Below are positions 34,561 to 49,697 of a DNA stretch of 64,000 nt, piece by piece. How positions within the stretch are numbered: the first letter of the stretch is position 1; the number at the start of each line of letters is the position of its first letter. The DNA lies in contig JACCIC010000003.1 in NCBI GenBank assembly GCA_018907035.1, forward strand, positions 6,351,001-6,415,000. The letters run 5' to 3'. The translations under genes and the position numbers were made by a program. The notes below the pieces were generated by a model that worked only from the letters and a program-made list of their open reading frames with translations, ran no database searches and was not told where the DNA came from. The DNA is from Sycobia sp. Sy_11 (taxonomy: Eukaryota > Arthropoda > Insecta > Hymenoptera > Epichrysomallidae).

Positions 34561-37500
34561 TGCTCTCTCTCTCTCTCTCGCTCTCGCTCTCTCTTTCCTT
34601 TTCTCTGGGTCACTCCGATTTTTGCCCCTCTGATCTACCATTAAGCCGATATCCCTATATATTGCGCATAACTCATCGAGTTCCGATCGAAACGATTCCG
34701 CCCTCCTCGAGCGATTTCTTCACTTCAACATTTATCTTTTATTGTTCTGCTCCTATGCGCGTGGAGTCGATCGTCCTAGAGCAGTGCTCGGTAGTTTTCG
34801 TCGATGTCGATGGATTTACATAAAAGCGGGTTAGAACGTTGTTCATCGATGGATTGCTCGCATATTTTCTGGAATATACAATTTTTATTTTACAAGTTAC
34901 AATTTTTGCGCAGCATGTTGTTTTTTTGTTACCATCCATCCGATCAAAGGCCGCTCCGGGCGGCGTACACGCGCTCGTGTCTTGTTTTGTTTTTTGCGAA
35001 CATTTTCGAGCACACTGATGGCGAATAATAATAAGTGGAGCGCAATAGAAAGTTTTAGCGAGGCTCGTGAATTGTTGTGCTTTTTCTTTTTTCCTCTACA
35101 ATGAATAGTGGAAGTTTAAAAGTTTCATTTGCGATTTATATTTCGTCGATCCGATACATATGCACATCTATGTAAGTAATTGACAATACAGAACCGTTCT
35201 TTTTTCACATTGGTTCTTATAGTTTATAAGAATGTGTTAACTTTTATTTCCTGATTCATAATGGATTCATAATAAAATTTTTGCGCAGTTTATAAAAAAT
35301 TAATAATAATTAGATCGTTTCCATTAATGCTGTCGGAATTATATACTAAATTAGTTTGACTCTGCAAGAATTCTCAAAAATTTGATTTTAAATAAAAAGA
35401 TTGTAAATAAAAAAAATTGGAATATTGAACACTGCAAGAATGACAAATGATATTTTCACCGTATATCTGAAATTATTAAATTATAATACATAAAATAAAT
35501 TTAAGGTCCATTAGTCTGTTCAACGGCGATGCAAATTTAACAAGCACATTGATATGGATCAAAATTGGGATAATAGAAGGTTGCCTGCCAAATGTTTCAT
35601 TTACTGACATTTTTCATTTTATAGACTTCAAAATAATATGATTTATATCTATAAATTTTAACTGAATTTCATTTTAACAACTTTTCAAGTTTAAATTACT
35701 ATTATAAGGTTCATTTCTACAATCTGTTTAATTTTTCAGTTCTTCTCTATTTTGATCTATCTTTTCATACAACAATCAATATAAATTTAACAAGAACATA
35801 TTTATGTTCTCTTGTGATCTACTTTTCACTTTAAATAACGTTACAGTTTTCTAAAGGATTGAAATAATTAATTTTATATTTATATTTAACAACTGTAAGA
35901 AAATGATTATTTATTCATTATTTATTCATTAATAAATAATGAATATGTAAAAAATTTCTAAAGAATTTCTAAAAAATTTCTAAAAAATTGCTATTTTTAG
36001 AAAAAGAACCAAAATATAATTATTTAATAATTTATAATTATGTCATAAATATTAAATTCGTTTTTTTATTTTATGCACATATTAGCGAAATTATCAAGCT
36101 AAAAGGCATTTTATAATTTGGAACAATATATAAAGCAGGGAATACAGTAATTTTTCAAACTGCAACATTGTTCACTTCATTTAAAACTCATTAGTTTTGG
36201 ATGAACGACTGACGCAACCAAAGAACGAAGTAATATTTCCAATAATGTGTGATTATTAAAGCAATCGAAGCTCAAAGTAACATTTGATATATAACATTGT
36301 CTTGCTTATATAATGTTTGGTATATTATGCATTACCAGAAAGTTTTGTGCAGAGAAGAGTTTTATTAACGTTTATTTATTAATTTAGAGGTAATAAAACT
36401 TTTCAATACGTATTATTAATTTACAATGATTCTATAATAAAGTTACAACGTCGCATAGAGGTATAAGGGTTCCCATAAAGTTTTTTTCTAATATTATTTA
36501 AAATCTTATATTTGTAATATTAATAATTTCTTTGTTTATGACAAGAAATTGTGACTAAAGTTTGTAAATTGAAACAAATGTCAAATACTTTGTAGTTATT
36601 TATTTATTTGTTTTTTAAATATAGAATGTATTTTATCGTATATGTATGATAAACGATGCCAATTGATTCTGAATCATTTCAATAAATAAATTCTAATAAT
36701 CAAGTATAACCGGCAATCTCTATAATTTAATGGTCCTGGAAAGAATTCAAGAGCGATAGTAAAGATAATATTTGTACGACGGATTTCTTTTTATTTCTGC
36801 CGAGGAGATTAATTTTTATCGAAAACGTGGACGTCGACGCGGATGAGGTTTCGGTCTCGTGCGCCGGCCCAACGGCGCCTACGCGCAAGTACACGTCTCC
36901 GGTTTATTATTTAAGGATCGTTTATGGGAGAGCCAGGCCTTCTGTACCCTTTATAAGAGCATATTTTCTTGAAATCTTAATAGCATAAGCTTCGGGAGGG
37001 TGGCTCGCTCACGTACAGCGCGGCCCTTACAGCGTTTATCTCTACGATCACCCTTTCTTACTTCGACGGATCAACTTTTCGATTGAATATCATCTAATTC
37101 TTGGTTTTATTGCTCATTGCGACATAGCGGTAATTTAAGCGAAATTTCGTAATTGCAATTTGCTAAGGGTAGATTCTTATTAGACTGTTTTAGTTTTCGA
37201 GCGTGCCGCGTCTGATCAATCGCACGCGTTACTACTTGTCAAGTCGATTTTTACTTGTTTATTTTAAATTTACTATGTTTTATATTTACCATGTTATTAC
37301 TCTAAATATCTTATATAAAAGATCTATTTATTTAAAAAAAAAGATCTTATATACAAAGGTCGTTAAAAGTTATTGGATATTATTTGATCTCATACATATA
37401 AGAAATATCAGCGGACTTGACATTTTTGTCGTACTAAAAAATTTCTTACGGTACATAGGTGCGATAAGGAAGGATTTTACCTCCATCTACATCCGAGGGA

Positions 37501-38297
37501 ATGAAAAGATATGAAATGTACATATAATATATAACTACGGATTATCGCAAGTTACAAATTCAATCTATATCGTTCCCACAGTTTTCCGATGATATCGTAT
37601 GAAAATGTCAATTTATAAATTTCATTCCGTCTCACTTCTTAGAATCTGAAAATTTTGCATAGCTATTGTTAGAAAATTGCGACTTTTAGATACTTATTAG
37701 CAATGTAAAAGCTATAACGAGCGATGGTTCATATTTTGGATAAAATTTGATTTAATTTTTGGAATTAAATGGCATTACAAAGCTCTGAATATTAAAGTAA
37801 ACGGGACTTTTTCAAAATGTAAATATCAATCGGGTCGTAATGTTCCGAGAAGAGCATCCTTCGGCCAATTTTCAATTAAAGTCTGATGATATCCGGTCGG
37901 CTGAATGTTAAATTATTGCGCTCGAATTGTGATAATGTGTTTATTTAGCATCGTCCGATGAAAATGCCCGCTGGCACTTGTTGCGCGATATTATGCCGGC
38001 CCAAACTTCGACGATTATCACCGATTTTCTCGCTAAAAGTCGCGTTTTCAACACAGAAAATAGATTGTAAATGGTAAGCAGCGTGGTTGTTATTTAAGTC
38101 TATAAATTATAATTATGCATCACTAATAATGTATTATAATACATTGAACACGCGGTCGTTAATTATATTCGGCGTGTTTCTTCAACTTTCAATTAATTTT
38201 TTCAAATCATTCTATAATTAGTATTTTATATCTTTAATTTATATTTAATATAATAAATGTTTTTAACCGCGTAGTACTCGATTTATGTAATAAGGTA

Positions 38298-38348
<51 letters not shown>

Positions 38349-39540
38349 CTGATAAAATTTTAAGATATGGTCAATCAAGATATTCTCAGAATTTTATTTA
38401 TAATAGATTTTCTCTTTTACTACAGTAAATTTCATTCTCTCTCATAGTAATCATATTATGGACAAGTTCAATTGGTTAATTATTATTAATAAATATTTCT
38501 CCAATTATCTTTCAATTATTTTCTCTAAAATTTTTACACAGCAATTTAATTGCTCCGTTAATAACCTTCTTCAATATACTTATTTTATTTCTAAATTGAT
38601 GCTATAAATTAAATTTAATTAATCTACCAGACGATATAGATATTCTGTATCAATATTTTACTATATTATTATTAACTCTAATAACATTCATATTAAAAAA
38701 ACTCAGTTGATTATTTGATTTTATTTCTTTTGCTCATTAATTTAGTTCTACAATGGATCGAAACATAAAGCATCCACGACTTTGTTAAGAAATTGGTTTG
38801 CAGTATAATTATGTTTGTTTCTAAAGAGACGAATAAACATATTTATTATTTTGCTTTATATGAGAATATGTCAGTTGACGTTTTAATAAACATAAATTTA
38901 ATACGAATTTTTTACAAAATATTTAAAGGAATATAAGATTTTGTGCGTAGTTCAAATGTTATAGATAAATAATAATTACACTTCTAGGATTAATGCTATT
39001 CATTAGATTATGACAAGGCTTAGCATACCAAATTTTCTGCAATTTTTTAGGCATATTCTAAATGGTTTTATTCGGGATTTTTTCTATTTTTCTATGGTGT
39101 TCTCAATATATACGAAATACGTATTCTATACGTATACGTTTTCTAGTATATTTTTGTATCTTGGAAATAACAAAGCATACCGTCCAGTTGACATTGATAT
39201 TCAAATGGGAGATAAAAATATCGAAGGACTATTGAAAATACAAAAAAAATAAGTACGAAATTAAAAGAATTAGTAGAGAATTTACAAGTTAAAAACAAGC
39301 AATAACAAAAAATTCAACCGTACGCATATAAATATAGTCACATAAAATATACCGAATACAACGAATTATACTTCTCACGTCCTCGACACCAACGACATGC
39401 ACTACTCAATAAAGACATTAGCACCGAGTACACTGAGAATCATTAACTATTCCGCCCTCTGCCAAGGTGGATCGTTAAAGAGCGCAAACACAATTTCCCA
39501 GACGAACATCGAAGCAGAGAATTAAACAATTGAAGAGTGA
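34561..39540. other. Gene-poor AT-rich region
   Basis: No convincing exon. There is a (CT)n tract at about 34,562-34,605 and (TA)n at 38304-38346. A less AT-rich island at about 36,770-37,030 (CpG-containing, with no long open frame) could be a regulatory element. The rest is featureless AT-rich sequence. Confidence 0.55.
38304..38346. repeat. (TA)n microsatellite
   Basis: Uninterrupted TA run of about 43 bp. Confidence 0.92.
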
Positions 39541-39553
39541 GGGAGGGAGGGAG

Positions 39554-39584
<31 letters not shown>

Positions 39585-40217
39585 TGAGGGAACGAGAGAA
39601 CAGGGAAGCTTCGAGGAGCTTCGGAGCTTCGTCTAACTCGTCGATACGCTTGACAATTGGAAAATTCCCCAGTATCAGCTTCTCTGCGTGTCCCGCGCTT
39701 CTTCTCACTCGAACAAAAACTTTATACCCATAATACGGACCGGAAAGTTTTTCCCTCGAAGGTGTATTGTGCGACATACACACACACGCAGGGGAGCATG
39801 TAGGTGGCATACAGACACCTGAATAAACGCAGTGTGTCACACCTATATGCACATGTACGTACGCTTCTCGAATTACACGCAGAGGCGTCTCCATCTTCTC
39901 TCTCTCTCTCTCTCTGTCTCTCACGCATACAGCTCTGTACTGTACACTCCCTTTTCCGGCGGATCCATAGCTAGTTAGGGTCTCTGTTCCGGTCTGATTG
40001 CGGACCAACACGCTGCATTCTAATGCGGCGAAGATGGGGGAGAGTAGAGGAGGGGTGGCGAGGCAGCTTCTTACCCGTACCCGAGGAGATACACAAAGGA
40101 GAGTTTGCTCTCGTCCACGTTTTGCTCCATCACCCTCCCACCCCCCTCTTCGCCCTCGTTCCATCCACGCTGTGCTTTTCTCTCGGTTTCGGCGAAGCGG
40201 TGCGGAAATTCCGCTAT

Positions 40218-40222
<5 letters not shown>

Positions 40223-40274
<52 letters not shown>
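40223..40274. repeat. (TA)n microsatellite
   Basis: Uninterrupted TA run of about 52 bp. Confidence 0.93.
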
Positions 40275-40276
<2 letters not shown>

Positions 40277-40512
40277 AAGCTCTCGATCCTTTCTTCCCCG
40301 AAACGCTAATTGCTTTATAGAGGAATTCAATTGAATCAGTCATTTGCGACGACGGCGATTTTACAATCGAATTTTCCTCCCTCCCTGCACTTCCCACATT
40401 CTTATCTTCACGCTACGTCTAGCCAACTCGCACGCGAGCATCTAACTGTTTTACGTATATATCAAGAAGTGATAAAACTCAGTCTTTTTGCAAGATATGC
40501 GTTTGTTAAATG

Positions 40513-40515
<3 letters not shown>

Positions 40516-40602
<87 letters not shown>
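40516..40602. repeat. (CA)n microsatellite
   Basis: About 43 CA units, the longest CA run in the window, ending in a few TA units. Confidence 0.95.
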
Positions 40603-40610
<8 letters not shown>

Positions 40611-41754
40611 CATAATTTGAACACTTTAATAGAGGGCACCTATGTGTTTATAATTATTTACTATAATTATGTTAAGTTATCTATATAATAATTTTTAATT
40701 TTCTTTAATCAGCATGAATATATCATTAGCAATTATATTAATACAATTTAACATTTGTTTTACTTTTATATTCATTTACATAGCGAAAAGTATACGTATT
40801 CTTTTAATTTCATAAACATCCGACTCATACTATCTAAATAAGATTCTCTAATCTATTTGCTAGCCTATATAATGGCGCGTATAATTCTTTAGTTTCGAAT
40901 ATTAATAAATCGAACAATTGACCAGACACTTATTTCATATTTTATATCATTTAAAATTTAAATGAAATATTTGTATTCTGCTGTAATTTCAAACAGATTT
41001 CATTTAAACTAAAGACTCGCTAGAGCTGCCTGAAAGCAGATCTTGTACCTTTTTTATGTACCGCTTTTTAAAATACACAATATTTGTTTGTTCTTTTCAT
41101 GGTTCTGTACTATATTCCGTATACTCGTATTTTATCAGTCCAAAATAGCCAAAATAAATTCAACGCTGTACTGTAGCCATTGTTATTTTCGTCTATGGTA
41201 CACTATTTATTTTTTGTTCAACAACCCTTAAGTCTGTACATTTCTTTTTATGTTCATTACATTGCCTATTATAATTACTGACTAGGTTAATAATCCAGTA
41301 ATATAAGCATTCTACAATAAAAATGATTACATTTGAAGTTTAATGACAAGCCAACTGTATATGAAGAACAATATAGTTCGTAGAACATTTTTGTTTTGCC
41401 GTATCTAATGAAAGAACTGGAGAAAGTCCCTTCACCCGTCTCATAGCCACCGCGACAACACATTCACAGTTGTTGTGCCGCAATTTCCAAAGCGGAAAAA
41501 TCCCCACCAAAAGCACACGTTCGATACATACGCCTGACAAATACTCTCCCGTTACACATCTGCGCCTGGCTTTCTACCCCCCCATCCCCGCACCTCTACC
41601 CACGGTTCTCCACATTCCTACGCTAGTGTAGCGTGTCGAGTGCGCGCGGGATCGAACGCGGACGAGGTCGAAGTTCCGAAACCGGCTCCTGCATATATTT
41701 CGCGTGGCTACCGACGTAATCAAATTTCGAGCGCGCGCGTCGATGGCTTCCGCT

Positions 41755-41760
<6 letters not shown>

Positions 41761-41811
<51 letters not shown>
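41761..41811. repeat. (TA)n microsatellite
   Basis: Uninterrupted TA run of about 51 bp. Confidence 0.93.
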
Positions 41812-41815
<4 letters not shown>

Positions 41816-41911
41816 CATATATAGTCTCTTTAAAGCTGTGCGCACAATATATCGCGAGCGATCCCTTTTGATACGCTTGTGCGGTCCGTCGAACTTCGGA
41901 ACTTGGTCGCG

Positions 41912-41913
<2 letters not shown>

Positions 41914-41962
<49 letters not shown>
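41914..41962. repeat. (CA)n microsatellite
   Basis: About 24 CA units, some 100 bp from the TA run at 41,761. Confidence 0.93.
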
Positions 41963-41965
<3 letters not shown>

Positions 41966-42060
41966 TTACTCCCGGCACAATCGTTCGCTCATTGATAACG
42001 GCAAGAGGTCGGGTCGAGCATGACGTAGAACGTCGTGTAACTGTTCTCCTCCTGTCGCTC

Positions 42061-42097
42061 CCTCTGTCTCTCTCCTTTTCTCTCTCTCTCTCTCCCT

Positions 42098-42142
<45 letters not shown>
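42061..42142. repeat. CT-rich pyrimidine tract
   Basis: Interrupted (CT)n, including CCCTCT units. Almost pure pyrimidine over about 80 bp. Confidence 0.93.
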
Positions 42143-42144
<2 letters not shown>

Positions 42145-42510
42145 GTCTACGTACACGAGTTCACGTTTGTAAAGTAAAGTGCCCTGTATACCTTGCCGTC
42201 GCGCATGGGGGGGCCTTCGCCCCGCACGGGGAAACTTGAAATTTATGCGGAGCCCCGATAAATGAACGATCGACGACGTGGTTCGCTTCGACGGGATGGA
42301 CCGGCGCGGCGGGGGGACGAGGGACGGGCGCTGATTTCCGCGCGGACGGGCGACGCTACGATAGGTCGCAAAGTTTTCTCGTGTCGAACGGAAAAGATTT
42401 GCGCCGGGAAGGATGGCGAGGATGAATCTGTTAATCAGGTTTGAAGTGTGGAGAGACATTCTATTATTATTCAAAGTGTTCCAGCGAGCGCGATGAAGTA
42501 GGATAGGATA

Positions 42511-43545
42511 TTTCTTCAAATTAGAAGATTTTTTTTTGGGAGAAATTTTGAAAACGAAAGTACTTCGATGATGTGAAAAAGTTTATATATCACTCATTAA
42601 CGATATAACCACGGATTTAAATAAAACAAATACTTTGAACAACAATGTAATGTATTTCTTTATCAATATGAGCACAGTACAAATCGTACGACGTTCTCGC
42701 TAGAACGATGTCGCGGTAGACTTTGACCAGCTCTGTCTATCTTTCTTTACAATCCCTTCGGGGAGCATCTTTCTTACCTGAACTGCCCGTTAAACACCAC
42801 CATAAATACAGCTGCGCCGCCCATTTTATTATCTTACCCGCACACGATCCTTTGTCCCTTTATCGCAATGATATTCTTACATCTGTTCTGTTTATATATT
42901 AATTTAATTCCCATAGAATAACAGTTTTCATCCCCGGATAAATATAAAGTAATAGAATTAAATTTAATAAATAAACAATGAAATGAAAAGACGAATAATT
43001 TTCTCTGTGAAATAATGAATAGCGCATTCCGCATAATTTGATAATTACTATATCGAGTGATTTTTGCCGATAATGCTATGAAAGTTGAGTTCTTGTTGGC
43101 ATATTACATTTTATGGTATTTGGTCAATTATTGACTACAGTTAACACAATAAAGGTCGGATTAAAAATTGAATTACAAAATCGAAATTTCCAAAATTAAT
43201 TAATCCAAAATTAATTGTGAATTATAATCTTGAAGCTTGATTTATATTGATTAACGAGGTAATATAAACGAGTTATTTAGACATTTCTATTATATTTTTA
43301 CTTACGGCGTAAAAACTGAGAAAGCATTGGTTATAATCACGACTGGATGCTTCCTGGTCGGTCTACATGTATCTTAGTCCGGGAAATCATAATAATTTTC
43401 AGATTTCTTATTCATAATGTAATGTTTACTTGTAATCAAGGATCATAATACAATTTCCATATATCAACGATTCGAGCGAATCAACGAAAGTCGATAATTC
43501 CCATAAATTTCTTAATCATTTAACATTAGTAAGTGTAAGATTTTT

Positions 43546-43583
<38 letters not shown>

Positions 43584-46500
43584 GCTTCCGAGCCGTTGCA
43601 ATGATTACTCGCATCTTACTAACTGAAGATCATCGAAATTGTCGATGCTCGATGCTAGCGGGGCGTCTCAGAACGTCTATACGGGATGATTGACTATGCG
43701 CATATTAGTCACGGCAAGGAAGCTATTGGTGACTCGAGATAGTATTGGCATTATTCGTTCTTGGGGCGAATTTCGAAAATCAGCGAATTTTTTGTTTTAT
43801 TCAGCTCCAATACGAGAATAACGAACTGCGCGATGCTGAGAATAGTTAATAAAACGTCCCCATGATATATACGCGCACGCAGGCAAATGTTTGCTCTTCT
43901 GTTAATGAATCGCGTTGCCAAGCGTAATTAGAGGCTATTATTTAGTTTGTTTGCTATTATAAGGGAACTATTTACACTTCTGTTACAGGTTAAATTGTAG
44001 ATTATTTTTTTAACTATTATATTAAATCGGAGAGTGTCTCAACTGTGGCTCATTGATTTTTTTTGTCGAAATTATACCACAGTCATTATTGATATCTAAA
44101 GAGGTAACTTCAAAATTTTCTCTTATACGTAGTTACGCAATTTTTATGGAAATACGTATTTTTTCAATGCTATGTAACTATTTCTTAATACTTTCTACTT
44201 TCATTACTCCAATGCAGCGTTTTTTTTTATAAATATAGCAGTCAATAAATAAGAAAAATATCGGCTAAAATTTTAAAGTTTAATCTGCAAATACTGTATT
44301 AGCGTACTGTGAAATTCAACTTGTATCTATACTATTAATGAGTATTTGGCGATTTATTACAAAATCTAACGTTATTTAAAGAGTTAACGTTATATACTTA
44401 AGAACCTTCTTATGATCTACAAATTAATGAATGTACTAAAGACATTTGCATTAATGCAATGCAAGTAAATATCATGGAAATATAAACATCGTATTTTTTT
44501 ACATAAATATCCTATGTATATTTGAGATTTTACTATAAGTTACTTCCACAAACTGACTATTTTTACGTAATGAAAAATCACGATTATTTAAAGTTGTAGT
44601 GAACTTATATGCTTGGAAAATGATGTCTTTTTCACGAAAACTGACTATAATGTACGTAGCGTACAAGAATGAGTAATATAATAGGCTTTCGCAACTCGTT
44701 GCCTTTTAAGGTCTTCGCAGAATCGTCACGATATAGATTTAGAGTAGAGACTTTCTTTTAATTACCGTTGTGAAAAGTACTCTTTAAAAACCGTTATCGT
44801 ATAGCTGGAATTGTACAAAAATCCAAGATCGGAATTAATCAGCTGCGCTGTATAAGTACTTCTTGTATAGGTTTAAATGAAAAAAAGTTTGTATTTTAGA
44901 CAGACCGTAATAATAAAAACGCATGTGATAGGAAATAATATTTATACAGGAATGATGTAAATAATATTATCGATAAAAAAGAGGATACGTTATTACTTAG
45001 CGGATTTTATATATATAAATACTGTTTCCATCTCATTAGGCTCTGTGACAACGTTACTCAGTGCATTTGCATTGTAAGGTCTTTGCGACCAGTTGTTTTA
45101 ACTTTCACATACTATATTAATGTAGTATCTACTTTTAGTTTTACTTAGAGTTTCTTGTGGTTTTTGCTAGAACGTTCGAATTTCCAAGTTACTTTTAATT
45201 ATTAAAATTTTTCACTCTACGTAATTTACTATGTTTTTTTCGTTTTTTTTTCTTCTTTTTAATATCTCCCAAGGTCTGCGATATAGTCTGTCAATTTGGC
45301 GTAAAGACAAAGGATCTATATATGCACATAAAATAATATGTAACCAGATAGTCCTAAAAAGTCTCCGGAGCGCAAGCACCTCGACTCCGAGTAGCCGTTT
45401 GGCCCCTTGGCCCGATTATCGCGTTGCAAACTGCTCGAATCGTCCTATCGGTGCCAAAGATCCCCCGGGCGCGCGAGAGCGTCACAAAGCTCCTGGGACG
45501 CACGCCCTCCCCCTTCCCCCCATCACTCCCTTACGGGAGACTTCGCGCATCTATACGTACAAATCCGCAAACTGTCGTACGTGCGCGTCGTTCGAGCGTC
45601 CGCGGGTATTAATTGTCCCCCTGGACGAGGAGGAGGGAGCCGGCGATTGTGGCGGTGGCTCGACCTCGGGTGCGGGCGAGGTACGGCGACGTTTCGACCG
45701 GCGCGGGCTGGCTCGCGGTCCAAGCGCGCACGCGCGAACGCGGACTGTCTATCGACGATCGTCGAATGGCGCGGACTCCGTAGAGACGGGTGGACGAAGG
45801 GCGAGGGGAGGGGTGGCGCTGCCTTTTTGCCAGGTGTCGGGGTATAGTCTTCGCGAGGGTCAGGTGTGAGAGGGAGCTCTATGCTGAGTGGCCCAGGTAT
45901 TGTAGAAAATTATTGTCATGTAATACCTTCTCAAAGAGTTAAGCGGCATTTTTCCGAAAGCTAATCATCAAAGCGTAAAAGGTATTAGAAACCGATTTTT
46001 TTCTTCAAAATTGTGTAAAAAATGTTAATGCATTTCTTAGATTCCAGCTTGCACAATAGCTACATCGTGGCGGATTAAAAAAAGCCGTTTAATAGCCAAT
46101 TAATCTGCATATTTATGTTTAAAAATGTGTAAACTCTTTCGATTTCTAATAAATTTAATATAGCAAACTTGTTATAGATATCCGTTTAAAGTTTTTTGAT
46201 AAACGTCTTAAAATGCCAATAAAAATAAGACGTGGCGATCAAAAGGTTCTTAAAAACTCTTCTAAAACATCTACTTTAAAACGACAATAAATTGAACATT
46301 TGAAAACTGTTTGAAAGTCCAATTACAAGTCTAAAAAAATTGTTTTGATTGTTGATTCATTGACTTTTTTTATTTTTGTTGAGTTACTTGCAAGCGAGAG
46401 AGCTGAGAATGCGAGGTAATTTTTTACAACTGCGAGATACGAATATTCGTATTTTTAATCTGGTCAAAAATCTGTTTTATTACTCATACATGAATATGGA

Positions 46501-47305
46501 CCCCATCTTCTTTTGGCTTAAAAATATGCCTTTGTTAATTGTATTCATACGTACTTTGACATATATTTAAATGCCTGTATACTATTGTGTATAATCCTTC
46601 TATTTAACTGGTTTCATCAAGCGAAAGCGACGCTTCTAATTGATTTTAATGCGTACTGTAATTACGTTATCACTGATGATTATATTATCTTCCAGATTTC
46701 ATTGAAAGTATATCTGCATTTTAAGCTTTTTCATAATATTTTGATACACATTTTCGCATATTGTTATTTGAATAGTATCGAATCCAGAGTCTGCCCGATC
46801 ACATACCGGTATTACTACTTGCCGATATTGCCATTTCCCTCCAACGCAGCAAAATTTCGAATCGGTAACATATTTTCTGTTTTTAACAATAAATAAAAAA
46901 GGGAAAGAAACTCCAAGAATGTACGACGCTCGCGCGCTTCTCCGCGTATCACGTATTTTCCTTTTCTTTTTTGTTGATCCCCTTGCGGCCCCCAGCCCCC
47001 GGCTGCTCGTCCACGTTTTAGAAAACAGATAGCGCAACGGGCGCTCCCGCACACGCGATCGCGCAGTTCGGCGTAGCAGCGCTCCGCGTGAGATTTGCAC
47101 GCTTCTTTTCACCTATAATGTATGTTAAGTGCCAGGTGGCGTTACCCTTGTTACCCTTGCCCCGGCGAAATTCGAGGGGAGGGGGATGTCGAGGGGCGGG
47201 GGTGGGCGAGGACGTGGCAAAAGTGAAACTTCCCGTATACCTCCCGCCTATATCTTTTTCTTATCGCCTGACATTCCCGTATTCCTTTGGAACATCCTTT
47301 TTCTC
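42511..47305. other. Gene-poor region with a GC-rich island near 45.4-45.9 kb
   Basis: Mostly AT-rich with (GA)n at 43551-43580. The island at about 45,360-45,890 is CpG-rich and has overlapping open frames in more than one frame, as GC-rich DNA does by chance. I recognise no domain in any of them. A second patch lies at about 46,900-47,230. Confidence 0.5.
43551..43580. repeat. (AG)n microsatellite
   Basis: Fifteen AG units. Confidence 0.92.
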
Positions 47306-47310
47306 TACTG

Positions 47311-47384
<74 letters not shown>

Positions 47385-47391
47385 ACTCATT
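47306..47391. repeat. (CT)n microsatellite
   Basis: About 40 CT units with rare GT interruptions. Serine/Leucine open frames across it are artefacts. Confidence 0.94.
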
Positions 47392-49350
47392 CTCTCCTTT
47401 GCTCTCCGACGCTTCACTGCAGAGCGACCGGTCCGCGGGAGCAAAATTATACACTCTCTCTCTCCCTCTCTCCTCTCGCAAACTTTCGTCCAATATTTCC
47501 AGCGGCATCTGGCATATTGAACGCTTCTCGCTCCCTACCTCTCCGACCCCGTGCCATTCTCTAGTCAGCCACCTTGGTTCTTATCGCTCTGTTCCTTTTT
47601 TTTTCATACGCTTATGGAACGATGGAAAGTATTTTTCATTTCTCGGAATTTCTTCTTATTTATTCCCTCTAAATGGTAGGGGTAATTTGTGCGTATTTAT
47701 CGAGGCGGTTATTATTGTACGCTGAAAGGGGGGAATAAAGTAGAGATATGAATTTCAATTTGCTCTTTTTTTGTTGCTGGACTATATTTGTATTCAATTG
47801 ACTAGTTATATTCGTCCAGTAATATTTTAGAAAAGTGCTTTTTCTATAGAAGCATTGAATACGCCTAAAACTATTATAGATTGTAAAAAATAATAGTCGA
47901 ATATAATTCAATTACCAGAATCTTAAATAAAAGAATATTCTCGTCTTGCATTAAGAAGATCAATAATATATCGGTGTTTTAAAATTATTTTTGACATACC
48001 ATCGATTCGATCATTTTTAATCAACTATGTATTTTACTATATTTAATCGATTAATTATCCGCTAAGAATCGTGTTATGGATTATAGATCATGTTACTAAT
48101 ACTTAAAAACGAGAGATACGAACCCCATAAAGGTTTTCATCTATTGAAACTGCTCACGCACGAAATGCTCATATTACACGATATTCGAAATTCAACGATA
48201 TTATTAATCTGTCACATAAAACTCGGACCTCATTAGCATCTCGCTATATACGATCGGGCTTACAACTGCATTAATGCGAATACTATTCGCTCGTAGCTCG
48301 CAATTGCATTTAATGTATCCCATAACATTAATCAAACAGCTCCATTGATAATTAAGTTAATAATCGTTATAAAATATTATAAAATAAGTCAGTGGTTTTC
48401 CTAAATACTTAAGACTTTATAATTTTATTATTATATTTCATCATCGTCTCAAAAGATATATATTGCACAACTATGGCAGTAGTTAACTGATGTAATTACT
48501 TTCATTTACTTTTAGTTTATCAAGTTCGTGAGTGGAGAACTAGTAATTCATAAAAATATATCTTAGTTTTGGCAAAATCGAATACTTCTTCATATTAAAT
48601 TCATACATATAAATCCCTATATATAAGGAAGAATCTCTATATATAACGAAGTCGGCATTATAGTTGAAAATATAGTTCCTTTTAGCTGTGGATTAGAATG
48701 ATTCTTATAAATGACTGGGATCACTGAATACGGTTCTTCAACCAGTTATCGGATTTTTGACGATTTGACGATTTTTGAAGAATTTTTATTTTATTATACT
48801 TAAGTTTGTTTTGAAAATACACTTATACGATGTTTATTAGATGGCTGTATAAGATTTTCATGTGATTATCATAAAAATTCTAATGGCAAATCCAATATGA
48901 TGGTTAGTCTTTCATGTATTTCAATTTAGATTTATAGTTGCAAGTAGGAAGTTTATTAATATATAAAAAAAATAAACCGTAACTATGAAGAATTTCAAGC
49001 CTTGGTATGTATTTCCCAGATTATGTCAATCATAATCAGTGAACGATCTTAAATTGAACTCGAGATCGATAAAACAGCCACATTGAAACCAATGTTTATA
49101 ATTTTATAATTCTACCTGTAGCATTTTTTTAGCGATCTTGAAAATAGAACATTTTTACATTTTCCAAGGTTGCTATTGGCTATTGTCGACCCGAAGGCTT
49201 TGAGGTGTTCGAGTCTGACTCATCAGTATTCGAGTTTGGTTTCGTACTAACTTGAATACATCAGATTATATTTCTATATAAATTGCAAGCTTTTAAAACT
49301 GTTGAAAATTTAAAATTTCTACCCTCTAAGGAATAATGTATACATACTAA
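47392..49350. other. AT-rich stretch without recognisable features
   Basis: After a pyrimidine-rich edge to about 47,600 I see only AT-rich DNA without exons, RNA genes or repeats of note. Confidence 0.5.
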
Positions 49351-49356
49351 TAAATA

Positions 49357-49652
49357 TTCATATTGGACTTACAGTCCTATGACATAGAAGAAATAATAAA
49401 TAAACAAATAAATAAATAAGGAGGTAAAGCAAGCTAGAAACGTTGGACCATTTAGCAGATGAAGATTTATCAGATGAGTTGGTGTAGGAGATTTTTTAAG
49501 TTTTAATTTTAATTTTTTAGCATACTAATGTAATGTAATTTTATTTCAGATTAATTGATGGGAGTGATTATTATTATTATTATTATATTATTATTTATTT
49601 TATAATTATTTATATTTATTTATATTTGTTTAAAATTAAATTAATATAATTG

Positions 49653-49697
<45 letters not shown>

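Larger units (their letters stand above)
39541..42510. other. Microsatellite cluster with GC-rich patches, no gene seen
   Basis: (GA)n at 39553-39579, (CT)n at about 39,896-39,915, (TA)n at 40223-40274, (CA)n at 40516-40602, (TA)n at 41761-41811, (CA)n at 41914-41962, and a long CT-rich tract at 42061-42142 followed by a GC/CpG-rich patch to about 42,420. Open frames across these are repeat-driven. Confidence 0.6.

Noticed and set aside
45231..45869. A 212-codon open frame, with a second overlapping one, in the 45.4-45.9 kb island
   Set aside because: The frames overlap in CpG-rich DNA, resemble no domain I know, and begin in an AT-rich pyrimidine run.
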